From Fen-549 sp964636655 (lineage in GTDB: Bacteria; Actinomycetota; Thermoleophilia; Gaiellales; Gaiellaceae): DNA of 64,000 nucleotides. Each line of letters opens with the position of its first letter. The first letter of the stretch is position 1. Positions 37,349-45,680 of this stretch are shown piece after piece. A model generated the notes under the pieces. That model searched no databases, was not told where the DNA came from, and was given only the letters and a program-made list of their open reading frames with translations. The translations under genes were made by a program, and so were the position numbers. The stretch spans positions 16,524 through 80,523 of the forward strand of contig CAZWTK010000005.1 in assembly GCA_964636655.1 (NCBI GenBank), given 5' to 3'.

Positions 37349-37552
37349 TCAGAGCTCCTCTACTTTCGTGCGGCCGTCTTCGAGATGAATATCCCACAGA
37401 CGGTCGTAGGCGTGTACGCCCGACAGACGAATGTCGCCGAGCCAGGAGGGAAGCGCCTCGGGCGTGATCGACGTCAGCGTGTGCCGACGCGGATCGGGCG
37501 CGGCAACCGCGTATCGAGACCGGATCTCGTCGAGCGCCACTTCCGAAGCCAT
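37349..37552 (-). CDS. Small unknown protein upstream of the GT4 gene
   Basis: 67 residues, no family recognised. The sequence is balanced and acidic-aromatic towards the end (GVHAYDRLWDIHLEDGRTKVEEL), unlike a shadow frame. Its stop lies one base before the glycosyltransferase start, so they share a transcript. Confidence 0.65.
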   Translation of the reverse strand: MASEVALDEIRSRYAVAAPDPRRHTLTSITPEALPSWLGDIRLSGVHAYDRLWDIHLEDGRTKVEEL

Positions 37553-37598
37553 CGTGCTCGGAGCTTAGAGCCAAATCCGGTGGGAATGCAGCCGGCTC

Positions 37599-38549
37599 CT
37601 AGAGAGGATCGACGGGTCGCCTGCGAGGTGAGGCGCTGCCGAGCTTGAGCGAGTGCCCGGCGCTGGAAACGTGATCGACCTGGAGCGTCGTGTGATCGAT
37701 GCCGAAGTGCTTGCGGAGCGCCTCAGCCAGACGTGCCCTGGCAACATGACAGTCCGAATCCTGCCGCACCAGAACGTGCGCCGAAAGAGCGGGGAAGCCG
37801 CTCGTTACCGTCCATACGTGCAGATCGTGCACCTCGACGACCTCTGCATCGGAAGCCAGCATCTGCCCGACGGCGTCGGGATCGATGTGGCCGGGAGAGC
37901 CTTCGAGCACGATGCGCAACGACTCCCTGGTCAGCGAGAAGCCCGAGCTGAAGCAAAGCAGCGCGACGCCGAGGCTGGCGATCGGATCGAAGCGGTTCCA
38001 GCCGGTGAGGAGAATGAGACCGCCGGCGAGTGCGGTGCCGACGAACCCGGCCAGGTCGGTGGCGATGTGCAGGAAGGCGCCGCGGACGTTGATGCTCTCG
38101 GACCGCCCGCGCGCAAGCACCGCCGCGGCCGCGATATTGGCGAGCGCCCCGACCACCGCCACCACCAGCACGATCCCACCGTGTACCTCGGGTGGCGAGA
38201 TCAGCCGGCGAGCGGCCGAATAGGTGATCCACACCCCGATGAGTAGTAGCGAGATGCCGTTTACCTGCGCCGAGAGCACCTCGACGCGACCGAGCCCGTA
38301 GGTCCAGCGCCCACCCACCGGCCGCGAGGCGATGCCGACGGCCATGATCGCAAGGCCAAGCGCGAAAACATCGGTGAGCATGTGGCCGGCGTCGGCCAGG
38401 AGCGCGAGCGAGCTGGCAACGATCCCGAAGGCGATCTCGAGCACCATCACTCCCGCGAGCAGCGCCAGAGCCACGAAGAGCGCGCGGCGATCGTCGTGGT
38501 GCCGCTCGGCCCTGTGCCCGGGATGCTGGTGGTCGTGTGTACAGTTCAT
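37599..38549 (-). CDS. Cation diffusion facilitator (CzcD/ZnT type)
   Basis: 316 residues: His-rich N terminus (HDHQHPGHRAERHHDD), six membrane segments, and a cytoplasmic domain ending in a short tail. ALLADAGHMLTDVFALGLA in helix 2 carries the HxxxD zinc site; a second Asp pair in helix 5 reads FLHIATDLAGFVGT. The C-terminal domain has VVEVHDLHVWTVTSGFPALSAH. It exports zinc or a related divalent metal in exchange for protons. Confidence 0.93.
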   Translation of the reverse strand: MNCTHDHQHPGHRAERHHDDRRALFVALALLAGVMVLEIAFGIVASSLALLADAGHMLTDVFALGLAIMAVGIASRPVGGRWTYGLGRVEVLSAQVNGISLLLIGVWITYSAARRLISPPEVHGGIVLVVAVVGALANIAAAAVLARGRSESINVRGAFLHIATDLAGFVGTALAGGLILLTGWNRFDPIASLGVALLCFSSGFSLTRESLRIVLEGSPGHIDPDAVGQMLASDAEVVEVHDLHVWTVTSGFPALSAHVLVRQDSDCHVARARLAEALRKHFGIDHTTLQVDHVSSAGHSLKLGSASPRRRPVDPL

Positions 38550-38709
38550 GTCGTACGCCGGCTACGAGGTTAGCCTAGGAGCCGGTAACGCCTCGCTACC
38601 CCCCGATCGGCCACAGATTCCTCGAATCCATCTTGCCGATGCGGGATAGTTACAGCACTGTCATCGCCGCGCTCGAGGAGACGGGCGCCCAAACACGAGG
38701 AGGAAACGG

Positions 38710-39171
38710 ATGGAGAAACGCAGGCTAGGAATCATGGGCCTGCTCGCAATCGGCGCGGTGCTCGTTCTCAGCAGCTGCGGTAGCGGCGGGACGGGGAGCA
38801 AGCGCCTGACCAAAGAGCAGTTCGCAGCCAAGGCGAACGCACTCTGCGTTTCCTTCAACAAAGCGGATAAGGCGGCCGGAACCCCAACCAGCCTCGCCGA
38901 GGCAATCGCCTACTTCGAGAAGCTGACACCGCTATACGAGAAGCGCGTTGCCGGCCTCGACAAGCTCAATCCGCCGGCCAACGAAGAGGCGACCGTGAAG
39001 CGCATCGTCACTCTCGAGAAGAAAGAGGCCTCCGTAGCAAGGCAGTTGCTCGCCGCGCTCAAGAAGAACGACACGGCTGCGGCGAACAAGCTGGTCGCAA
39101 GCGGCAACGCCAACAGCAAGGCGGCCAAGGGTCTATACGAGAAGCTCGGCTTGACGGAGTGCGCCAAGTAG
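38710..39171 (+). CDS. Lipoprotein of unknown function
   Basis: 153 residues. A basic start and hydrophobic stretch end in the lipobox LSSC, with the acylated Cys at 23, followed by a Gly/Ser linker. The rest is helical and Lys/Ala-rich, with two further Cys (ALCVSF and LTECAK) that could form a disulfide. GAGGAGG precedes the ATG. Terminator-like hairpin at 39197-39228 follows. No family recognised beyond a general similarity to small actinobacterial lipoproteins. Confidence 0.82.
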   Translation: MEKRRLGIMGLLAIGAVLVLSSCGSGGTGSKRLTKEQFAAKANALCVSFNKADKAAGTPTSLAEAIAYFEKLTPLYEKRVAGLDKLNPPANEEATVKRIVTLEKKEASVARQLLAALKKNDTAAANKLVASGNANSKAAKGLYEKLGLTECAK

Positions 39172-39196
39172 TAGGGAGTCTCGGAACGCCGCGCTA

Positions 39197-39228
39197 GCGA
39201 GGCCTCGAGTCGAGCTCCGAGGCCTCGC
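39197..39228 (+). terminator. Terminator-like hairpin after the lipoprotein gene
   Basis: GCGAGGCCTCG (39197-39207) and CGAGGCCTCGC (39218-39228) form a perfect 11-base-pair stem with a 10-base loop, 25 bases after the stop. There is no T-run. Confidence 0.6.
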
Positions 39229-39265
39229 CACCGTCATCGACCAACCATCGCTTTGGCTCCACAAC

Positions 39266-39271
39266 TAGACT
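39266..39271 (+). promoter_or_regulatory. Putative -10 box (TAGACT) of the GT2 gene
   Basis: TAGACT followed by 6 bases and the GTG at 39278, without a ribosome site; same hexamer as purB and purL. Confidence 0.45.
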
Positions 39272-39277
39272 CGCAGC

Positions 39278-40408
39278 GTGCTCGCGCTCGAGATCGTCTT
39301 CTGGACTTCGCTGGGCCTGATCGTCTGGACTCACCTCGGCTACCCGCTCGCCGCCGGCCTGCTCGCGCGCCTGCGAGCGCGCCCGGTCGCCAAGGCTCCG
39401 ATCGAGCCGAGTGTCGTCTTGATCGTCGCCGCTCACAACGAGGAGACCGTCATCCGGCGCCGCATCGAGAACCTGCTTGCGCTCGACTATCCGGCCGGCA
39501 GGCTCGAGATCGTCATCGCCTCCGACGGCTCCAGCGATCGCACCGACGAGATCGTGTCGGAGATCGCCGCAAGGGAGCCACGCGTGCACCTGCTCGCCTG
39601 CGAGAGAGGCGGGAAGACGCTGGCACAGAACCGCGCCGTGCGCGAGACAGAGAGTGAGCTGCTCGCCTTCACCGATGCCAATACCGAGTGGGCAACCGAC
39701 GCCCTGCGCAGGTTGATCGAGAACTTCGCCGACAGGGACGTCGCCTACGTCTCGGGCAAGCTCCAGCTGACGGACTCCGACGGTACCAACCGCGAAGGCC
39801 TCTACTGGCGTTACGAGCTCTGGCTGCGGACGAGCGAGTCCAAGCTCGGCTCGATCACGGCCGGAAACGGCGCGATCTACGCGGTGCGCCGGAGTGATTA
39901 CATCGACGATCCCGCGGTGACCGGGCACGACTTCGCCCTTCCCTTCAGGATGGTGCAGCGCAAACGGCGAGCCGTGTTCGAGCCGCAGGCCGTGGCCCTG
40001 GAAAAAGAATCGCGTGATCTCGAGGACGAGTTCGGGCGCAAGGTGCGCATGATCACGCGCGCCCTGCGCAACGTCTACACGGGAAGTATGTTGCACGGCG
40101 TCCCGCCGATCTACGCGCTGGAGCTGTTCTCGCACCGTCTGCTTCGCTACACGACCGGAGCCGTTCACATTGTCTTGCTGGGCACGAACGCGGCGCTCGT
40201 CGGTCAAGGACTCGTCTATCAGATCGCTTTCGGCCTGCAGCTCGCCTGGCTCGTCTTCGCCGCCTTCGGGCGCCTGCGAATACCGGTTCCCGGGGCGGGG
40301 ATCGCCTACTACTACCTACTCGTGACCGTGGCGACGCTGATCGGCAACTATCGATTCTTCCGCTTCGGTACGCCGACTGTTTGGGAAAAGGCGGGGGGCA
40401 CTCGCTGA
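39278..40408 (+). CDS. Membrane glycosyltransferase family 2
   Basis: 376 residues. One N-terminal membrane helix, a GT-A domain (VVLIVAAHNEETVI, IASDGSSDRTDEI, AFTDANTEW as the DxD-like site, and GHDFALPFRM/QRKRR near the acceptor site), then two to three C-terminal membrane helices. The layout resembles processive or polyprenyl-linked sugar transferases such as IcaA-like proteins, but the QxxRW motif reads QRKRR, so processivity is uncertain. The 3' end overlaps the priming transferase gene by 28 bases. Confidence 0.9.
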   Translation: MLALEIVFWTSLGLIVWTHLGYPLAAGLLARLRARPVAKAPIEPSVVLIVAAHNEETVIRRRIENLLALDYPAGRLEIVIASDGSSDRTDEIVSEIAAREPRVHLLACERGGKTLAQNRAVRETESELLAFTDANTEWATDALRRLIENFADRDVAYVSGKLQLTDSDGTNREGLYWRYELWLRTSESKLGSITAGNGAIYAVRRSDYIDDPAVTGHDFALPFRMVQRKRRAVFEPQAVALEKESRDLEDEFGRKVRMITRALRNVYTGSMLHGVPPIYALELFSHRLLRYTTGAVHIVLLGTNAALVGQGLVYQIAFGLQLAWLVFAAFGRLRIPVPGAGIAYYYLLVTVATLIGNYRFFRFGTPTVWEKAGGTR

Positions 40409-41016
40409 GCTTCTGGAAGCGGACAGTAGATGTTGTCGTCGCGGGCCTTGGTCTGATCGTCACGAGCCCGCTGCTGGCGCTCGCGGCGCTCGCGATCAAG
40501 CTGGAAGATCGCGGCCCGGTTTTGTACCGGCAGCGACGCGTCGGCAAGGACGGCAGCGACTTCGAGCTGATCAAGCTGCGTACGATGATCGTCGGCGCCG
40601 AGAAGCTGGGCGCCGGCCTCGCGGTCAATCGCGGCGACTCGCGCATCACGCACGCCGGGCGCCTGTTACGCCGCCTCTCGCTCGACGAGTTGCCCCAGCT
40701 CTGGAACATCCTCCGCGGCGACATGAGCGTCGTGGGGCCACGCCCGACGCTCCGCTACCAGGTCGAGAGCTACACGCCCCGGCAGCGGCGGCGGCTCGAG
40801 GTAAAGCCGGGGCTGACCGGCTGGGCGCAGGTGAACGGGCGAGCCTCGCTGCCCTGGGACGAGCGAATCGAGCTCGACGTCTGGTATGTCGAGCACCGCT
40901 CGCTCTGGCTCGATCTACGCATCCTTGCCCGCACGCCGCTGGCGCTTTTCCACGGGACATACAAGGGCTCGAGCGGCGGCTGGCGCCCGAGCGAGAAGCA
41001 GGACAAGAGCGACTGA
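40381..41016 (+). CDS. Undecaprenyl-phosphate sugar phosphotransferase (WcaJ/PglC family)
   Basis: Priming enzyme that loads the first sugar-1-phosphate onto undecaprenyl phosphate. 211 residues from TTG 40381. A single re-entrant membrane helix (VDVVVAGLGLIVTSPLLALA) is followed by the catalytic core FELIKLRTM, RLSLDELPQLWNILRGDMSVVGPRP and KPGLTGWAQVNGR. It is the short, monotopic form without the extra N-terminal membrane region. Overlaps the preceding GT2 gene. Start codon is uncertain because the overlap allows others. Confidence 0.93.
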   Translation: MGKGGGHSLSFWKRTVDVVVAGLGLIVTSPLLALAALAIKLEDRGPVLYRQRRVGKDGSDFELIKLRTMIVGAEKLGAGLAVNRGDSRITHAGRLLRRLSLDELPQLWNILRGDMSVVGPRPTLRYQVESYTPRQRRRLEVKPGLTGWAQVNGRASLPWDERIELDVWYVEHRSLWLDLRILARTPLALFHGTYKGSSGGWRPSEKQDKSD

Positions 41017-41055
41017 TCAGCGCCCGGATCGGCGCGTAACCGTCCCCTCAGGCCA

Positions 41056-41165
41056 CGTCCCGGTGCCAGGCACGGGGACATGTCCTTTGTGCCGGAAACA
41101 CGCTCGGAGCAGGGCGTTTCCGACGGACGACTCGCAGAGACATGTCTCGGTGCCGGGCACCGCAG
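41056..41165. repeat. Pair of REP-type palindromes (GGTGCCAGGCAC family)
   Basis: CGTCCCGGTGCCAGGCACGG with flanking GGACATG (41056-41082) and a second copy, GACATGTCTCGGTGCCGGGC and following bases (41138-41165), 56 bases apart in a 166-base spacer between convergent genes. Each can fold on its central GGTGCC/GGCAC core. A third copy is at 54212-54240 and a related GGTGTCAGACACC at 3195. Confidence 0.6.
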
Positions 41166-41182
41166 GGCGACGGTTCGCTGCG

Positions 41183-41722
41183 TCAGCAGCCGCGGCGCGT
41201 CGTGAACACCAGGCCGAGCTTGATCGTCTCGCTGGCCATGTTTACCGGCAGCCAGGCGAGAGTGTTGCCGGTCCCGCTGGCGTAAACGCGCGCATGTCCG
41301 TCGAGGCAGCGCTTGAAGAGCAAACGCGCACGGAAGACGTGATAGGTCGAGGTGACCACGAGTAGCGAGCGCCAGTGGTATCGCTCGGCGAGAGTCAGCG
41401 CACCGCGCGCCTCGCCCCGGGTCGAGTAGGGCGCGGGACGAAAGCAGATGACCAAGAAACCGTGGCCGCTCGGGTGGGCGCACAGCTTCCTGGCGGGCGC
41501 CCAGCTCGATCGGGCGCCGTCCGAGATGACGAGAACCGGGGCAACGCCCGCCCGGGCGAGCGCGAGCGCACGTGGAGACCGATGCTCCTCGTCGCCGGCC
41601 AGGACGATGATCGCGTCGGCGCGAAGCGGATGTTCCTGGCTCGGCCAGACGAAGAGATAGAGCGCAAGGGCAAGCCAGACGCCGAGGCCGATCGGTATCG
41701 ACCGGATAAGCAGACGAAGCAC
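41183..41722 (-). CDS. YdcF/ElyC-type DUF218 membrane protein
   Basis: 179 residues from GTG. One N-terminal membrane helix, then the DUF218 domain: ADAIIVLAGDEEHRSPRALALARAG, ISDGARSS, STRGEARGALTLAERY and VVTSTYHVFRARLLFKRC. Relatives (SanA, ElyC, YdcF) act in envelope glycan metabolism, some on lipid-linked precursors; this one sits beside the glycan cluster. Function not proven for this subgroup. Confidence 0.85.
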   Translation of the reverse strand: MLRLLIRSIPIGLGVWLALALYLFVWPSQEHPLRADAIIVLAGDEEHRSPRALALARAGVAPVLVISDGARSSWAPARKLCAHPSGHGFLVICFRPAPYSTRGEARGALTLAERYHWRSLLVVTSTYHVFRARLLFKRCLDGHARVYASGTGNTLAWLPVNMASETIKLGLVFTTRRGC

Positions 41723-41760
41723 CGCCGTATCTTCGCCTCTCGCCGGTTCGCGCGTACCGG

Positions 41761-41766
41761 TACTCT
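41761..41766 (+). promoter_or_regulatory. Putative -10 box (TACTCT) of the ATP-grasp gene
   Basis: TACTCT followed by 8 bases and the GTG at 41775; no Shine-Dalgarno. Confidence 0.4.
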
Positions 41767-41774
41767 CTCACGTC

Positions 41775-42764
41775 GTGCCAACCGTCCTTTTCACCTGCAC
41801 CGGTCAGCGCGTAGACATAGTCGACGCCTTCAACGACGCCGGCGCCACGACCCTGGCCACCGAGACCAACATCCTCGCGCCGACTGTCCACCGCGCTACT
41901 CACTACGCGCTCGTTCCGAGCTTCACCGACCCCGAGTACGTCCCGGCCCTGGCCCGGCTCGTACACGAGTACGACGTAGACGTCATCGTCCCGCTGACCG
42001 ACTTCGACCACCGCATACTCTCCGCGGCGAGGGACGAGCTCGCACCGGCGCTGGTGCTGCTGCCCGACCGCGACGTGATCGAGAACACAGCCGACAAGTA
42101 CAACGCGCACGTCTTCTTCTGCGAGCACGGGATCGGTTCGCCGGCGACCTGGCTGCCCGAGGATCTGCCAGACGAGATCGACTGTTATCCGGTGCTCGTC
42201 AAGGCTCGCGAGGGCTTCAGCGGCAACCACATCTACCGCGCTCGCAACCGCGAGGAGCTGGACTTCTTCCTGCGCTACACCGAGGCGCCCTCGATGGTGC
42301 AGAGGCAGTGCCAGGGCACCGAATTCTCGATCGACATCTTCTGCGACCTGGACAGCCGCTGCCTTAACGCGATCCCTCGCTCGATGATCCACTCCAAGGG
42401 CGGCGAGTCGATCAAGGGAATGTCCGTCCGCGACTGGGAGCTGATCGAACTGGGACGCCGCGTCGGAGAGACCATGCGCCTGCGTGGCCCGGCAACCGTT
42501 CAGTGCTTCCGCGAGGCCGACGGACGTATCGAGATCACCGATGTCAACCCACGTTTCGGAGGCGCCTTCGCGCTACCGCTGGCCGCCGGCTCCGGTTACC
42601 CCGAGCTGATCCTCGCGCTGGCGAGCGGCGAGCGGCCCGAGCCGCGCCTGGGCGAGTTCGAAGAGGGCGTGGTGATGATGCGCTTCTACTCCCAGGTCGT
42701 GATGAAGATGGGAGACGACGGGGTGCTCGTTCCACTCGACCGACCGCTCACGGCCGAGAGCTAG
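41775..42764 (+). CDS. ATP-grasp ligase of unknown substrate in the glycan cluster
   Basis: 329 residues from GTG. N-terminal Rossmann-like part (VLFTCTGQRVDIVDAFNDAG, then VDVIVPLTDFDHRIL), a central ATP-grasp domain (VLVKAREGFSGNHIYRARN, CQGTEFSIDIFCD) and a carbamoyl-phosphate-synthase-like end with RIEITDVNPRFGGAFALPLA holding the metal ligands. Similar ATP-grasp proteins in glycan clusters couple amino acids or other carboxylates to sugars or to each other. The substrate here is unknown. Confidence 0.88.
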   Translation: MPTVLFTCTGQRVDIVDAFNDAGATTLATETNILAPTVHRATHYALVPSFTDPEYVPALARLVHEYDVDVIVPLTDFDHRILSAARDELAPALVLLPDRDVIENTADKYNAHVFFCEHGIGSPATWLPEDLPDEIDCYPVLVKAREGFSGNHIYRARNREELDFFLRYTEAPSMVQRQCQGTEFSIDIFCDLDSRCLNAIPRSMIHSKGGESIKGMSVRDWELIELGRRVGETMRLRGPATVQCFREADGRIEITDVNPRFGGAFALPLAAGSGYPELILALASGERPEPRLGEFEEGVVMMRFYSQVVMKMGDDGVLVPLDRPLTAES

Positions 42765-42798
42765 CAAACCTCCTCGACCTTCGCGGGCGAGGCTCCGC

Positions 42799-42804
42799 TA
42801 GGAT
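42799..42804 (+). promoter_or_regulatory. Putative -10 box (TAGGAT) of the Wzz-like gene
   Basis: TAGGAT followed by 8 bases and the ATG at 42813; no Shine-Dalgarno. Confidence 0.45.
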
Positions 42805-42812
42805 GGCGCGCG

Positions 42813-43673
42813 ATGAGCCCTTCGAAGCGTTCCGAGACGCAAGCAGAGTTCGAGCAGGAGGTCGATTTCGGGCGCTACCTGAAGGCACTGGCACGCGGCT
42901 GGTGGCTGCTCGCCGGCGGGCTCGTCGTCGGGGCCGTGATCGGCGTGGCACTGTCGCTCGGAGGCGGAAACTTCTACCGCGCCAAGGTAACCGTCTATCT
43001 CGGGCAGCCGCTCGCGGCGAACAACTCCTCCTCGATACAGAGCCTCAGCACCAATCCGAGCACCGTCGGCCAGCTCGCCCACTCCAAGGAAGTCCTCGAT
43101 CAGGTCTCGAAGGCGTCGGGACTGCCGCTGAAGAAGTTGAGCGCGGGCGTATCGACGGCGACCGTGCAGGGCTCCCTGTCCAAGCTCGGCCAGTCGCCGT
43201 TGGTCGCTATATCGGTGCAAGCCAAGGCACCGCGAAAGGCCGTAACGGACGCCGCCGATGAGCTCGCCAACCGGGTGCTCGCCCGCGTCTCCAACTATCC
43301 GAACACGAAGATCGCCACGCTCCAGGCGCAGATCGCGTCGGCCAAGAGTCAGATCGCAACGATCGACAGGAACCTGAACGCGATCAATACCGCGGTAGCG
43401 TCCGGCTCGGGCAACTCGCTCGAGCTGCTGACACAGGCGACTATCGCCGAGCAGCGGCGCGGAACCTTGAGCGACGAGGTACAGACCGACCAGCTCTTGC
43501 TCACGCAGGCCAAGACGGTCGAGCGAGGAAGCGTCGTAAGCAAGGCCAAGGCGGTGAAGACAACGGGCCGCAGCCGAAAGAACGCGCTCATAGTCGGCGG
43601 CGCGCTCGGGCTCCTCGTCGGCGCGCTCGTCGCACTTGCGCTGCCGCGATCTCGGCGTCGTTCTCAGGACTGA
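42813..43673 (+). CDS. Wzz-like polysaccharide chain-length/co-polymerase protein
   Basis: 286 residues. Short cytoplasmic N terminus, membrane helix 1 (about 32-52), a periplasm-facing region with a coiled-coil core (about 165-240, QAQIASAKSQIATIDRNLNA), and membrane helix 2 (about 258-277) with a basic tail. This is the layout of Wzz/PCP proteins that set the length of surface polysaccharides. No attached tyrosine-kinase domain. Confidence 0.88.
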   Translation: MSPSKRSETQAEFEQEVDFGRYLKALARGWWLLAGGLVVGAVIGVALSLGGGNFYRAKVTVYLGQPLAANNSSSIQSLSTNPSTVGQLAHSKEVLDQVSKASGLPLKKLSAGVSTATVQGSLSKLGQSPLVAISVQAKAPRKAVTDAADELANRVLARVSNYPNTKIATLQAQIASAKSQIATIDRNLNAINTAVASGSGNSLELLTQATIAEQRRGTLSDEVQTDQLLLTQAKTVERGSVVSKAKAVKTTGRSRKNALIVGGALGLLVGALVALALPRSRRRSQD

Positions 43674-43715
43674 GCTCCCGGGGACGCGAGCTCACGCTCA
43701 GCCCGCGCACTTACG

Positions 43716-44630
43716 ATGTGGTTCGACGTGAGGCCGAATCGGCATCTCTCGAGTACCGTCGTGCGCGGGGCTCTCGCCTGCATCCCGCCGGTATTGCTCG
43801 CGGCCTGCTTCGCGGTTGGTAGCACCGGCCAAGCGACGCCGAAGGCGAAGACCAGGCTCGCCGACGCGCGCTCCTTTGTCTTCGCGATCGGCGACGGTGC
43901 CCTGAGCGGAAACCTGCGTCGCCGCTACCGGGATTTCGAGCTCGTCGTCGTCGACGGCGAGAACGCCCGTGCGAAAGACGTGGCGGCGATCCAGCGGTCG
44001 GGCGGCGGGCTCGTTCTCGCCTACCTCGACGTCGGCACGATCGAGGACTATCGCGGCTGGTACAAGGCCGCCAAGCCGTACCGGCTCGACTACTGGAACG
44101 ACTGGGGCGAGTGGTATGCGAACGTGAACGCCGGCGGCTTTCGCTCGCTCATGTTGAAGCGCGTCGCACCCGGGATGCTGGCCAAGGGCTTCGACGGGCT
44201 CTTTCTCGACAACACCGACATGACCGAGACCTACCGGGCGCAGAAGCGCGGGATGCGAGCCCTCGTCGCTGGCCTCTCGCGCCTCGTTCGAACGCGCGGC
44301 AAGTTGCTCATGGCCCAGAACGGTGCGGGTGTGAACTGGCCGCTCAGGCGCTTCTACGACGGCATCAACTTCGAAGACGTCAGCTTCGGCTATGACTTCG
44401 ACCGCCGCGCGTACGTCCGCCGCAGTGCGAGCGCTGTCGCCCGGGCGCAGAGGAATATCCGCCGCTACCTGCGCGCCGGCCTGCAAGTAACGGCCACCGA
44501 CTATCTCGCCAGCGAAAAGACGAAAAGCACGCGAGTCGCCGTACGTAACGCCTGCTCGGTCGGCGCCCTTCCCTACATCTCGGACATCGATCTGAGGCGG
44601 ATACCGGCGCGGCCGTTCCTTTGCAGCTGA
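43716..44630 (+). CDS. GH114-like (endo-alpha-1,4-polygalactosaminidase) lipoprotein
   Basis: 304 residues from ATG 43716; a TACGAT box overlaps that ATG, so GTG 43728 is also possible. The signal region ends in a lipobox LLAAC, predicting an outer-face lipoprotein. The TIM-barrel domain has LVLAYLDVGTIEDYRGWY, WNDWGEWYANVN and KGFDGLFLDNTDMTE, the pattern of the GH114/TM1410 group, which cleaves alpha-1,4-galactosaminoglycans; related domains occur in PelA. Placed next to Wzz, it may trim or release a galactosamine-rich exopolysaccharide, which is inference. Confidence 0.83.
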   Translation: MWFDVRPNRHLSSTVVRGALACIPPVLLAACFAVGSTGQATPKAKTRLADARSFVFAIGDGALSGNLRRRYRDFELVVVDGENARAKDVAAIQRSGGGLVLAYLDVGTIEDYRGWYKAAKPYRLDYWNDWGEWYANVNAGGFRSLMLKRVAPGMLAKGFDGLFLDNTDMTETYRAQKRGMRALVAGLSRLVRTRGKLLMAQNGAGVNWPLRRFYDGINFEDVSFGYDFDRRAYVRRSASAVARAQRNIRRYLRAGLQVTATDYLASEKTKSTRVAVRNACSVGALPYISDIDLRRIPARPFLCS

Positions 44631-44652
44631 CCGCCCTCCCGCTAGGCCTGGA

Positions 44653-44658
44653 TATGAT
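44653..44658 (+). promoter_or_regulatory. Putative -10 box (TATGAT) of the UXS-type gene
   Basis: TATGAT followed by 6 bases and the GTG at 44665; no Shine-Dalgarno. This is the closest match to the consensus -10 in the window. Confidence 0.5.
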
Positions 44659-44664
44659 CTCGCC

Positions 44665-45597
44665 GTGCCCACGGCAGTTGTAACCGGCGGAGCCGGGTTT
44701 CTCGGCTCCCATCTGTGCGAAGCGCTCCTCGCCCAGGGAACGCGCGTCATCTGTGTCGACAACCTCGACACCGGCAACCTCCAGAACATCGAGCACATCC
44801 GCGACGGCGACTTCCTCTTTCTCAACCATGACGTGACCCATCACATCGAGCTCGACGAGGACGTCGACTCCGTCTACCACCTCGCCAGCCCGGCCAGCCC
44901 GATCGACTACGCGCGCCTGCCCCTGCACACGCTCAAGGTCGGCTCCTACGGAACACACAACGCGCTCGGTCTGGCCAAGTTCAAGCGGGCGCGCTTCCTG
45001 CTCGCCTCGACCAGCGAGGTCTACGGCGACCCGCTGGTCCATCCGCAGCCGGAGAGCTACTGGGGTAACGTCAACCCGATCGGGCCGCGCGGGGTTTATG
45101 ACGAAGCCAAGCGCTATTCCGAGGCCTTGACGATGGCCTACCACCGCCAGCAGGGCGTGGACACCTCGATCGTGCGCATCTTCAATACCTACGGCCCGCG
45201 TATGCGCCCGTTCGACGGCCGAGCCGTTCCCACCTTCGTACGCCAGGCACTCGCCGACAAGCCGCTAACCGTGTTCGGCGACGGCTCGCAAACGCGCTCC
45301 TTCTGCTACGTGGACGATCTCGTGCGCGGTCTGATCCTGCTTGCCGAGAGCGGCGAGCATGAGCCGGTCAATATCGGCAACCCGGCCGAGATGACGCTGC
45401 TAGAGATGGCGCAGGCGGTCGTGAGGGTGACCGGCTGCTCGAGCGAGATCGTGTTCGAGGCGCTGCCGATAGACGACCCGCAGGTTCGCAAGCCGGACAT
45501 CACGCGCGCACGCGAACTTCTCGGCTGGGAGCCGCAGGTGGGGCTGGAGGAAGGGCTCGGACTCCTGATCGAGTCGCTCGCGCGCGAGCCGGATTAG
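44665..45597 (+). CDS. UDP-glucuronate decarboxylase-like SDR epimerase (UXS type)
   Basis: 310 residues, extended SDR fold. TGGAGFLGSH (7-16) binds NAD, STSEVYGDP (115-123) supplies the Ser/Thr, and Y145-x3-K149 lies in GVYDEAKRYSEAL, a signature of UDP-xylose synthases; HLASPASPIDY and DPQVRKPDITRA are also typical. It would convert UDP-glucuronate to UDP-xylose for the glycan. Confidence 0.9.
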   Translation: MPTAVVTGGAGFLGSHLCEALLAQGTRVICVDNLDTGNLQNIEHIRDGDFLFLNHDVTHHIELDEDVDSVYHLASPASPIDYARLPLHTLKVGSYGTHNALGLAKFKRARFLLASTSEVYGDPLVHPQPESYWGNVNPIGPRGVYDEAKRYSEALTMAYHRQQGVDTSIVRIFNTYGPRMRPFDGRAVPTFVRQALADKPLTVFGDGSQTRSFCYVDDLVRGLILLAESGEHEPVNIGNPAEMTLLEMAQAVVRVTGCSSEIVFEALPIDDPQVRKPDITRARELLGWEPQVGLEEGLGLLIESLAREPD

Positions 45598-45666
45598 TGC
45601 CCGGCGATCGCCGCCGGAAGGCTCGCTCGGGTTAGCTCGAGCACCCGTGTGATCAGATCGCTGCGC

Positions 45667-45672
45667 CATACT
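45667..45672 (+). promoter_or_regulatory. Putative -10 box (CATACT) of the second GT2 gene
   Basis: CATACT followed by 8 bases and the ATG at 45681. Confidence 0.35.
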
Positions 45673-45680
45673 GGCAGCGG

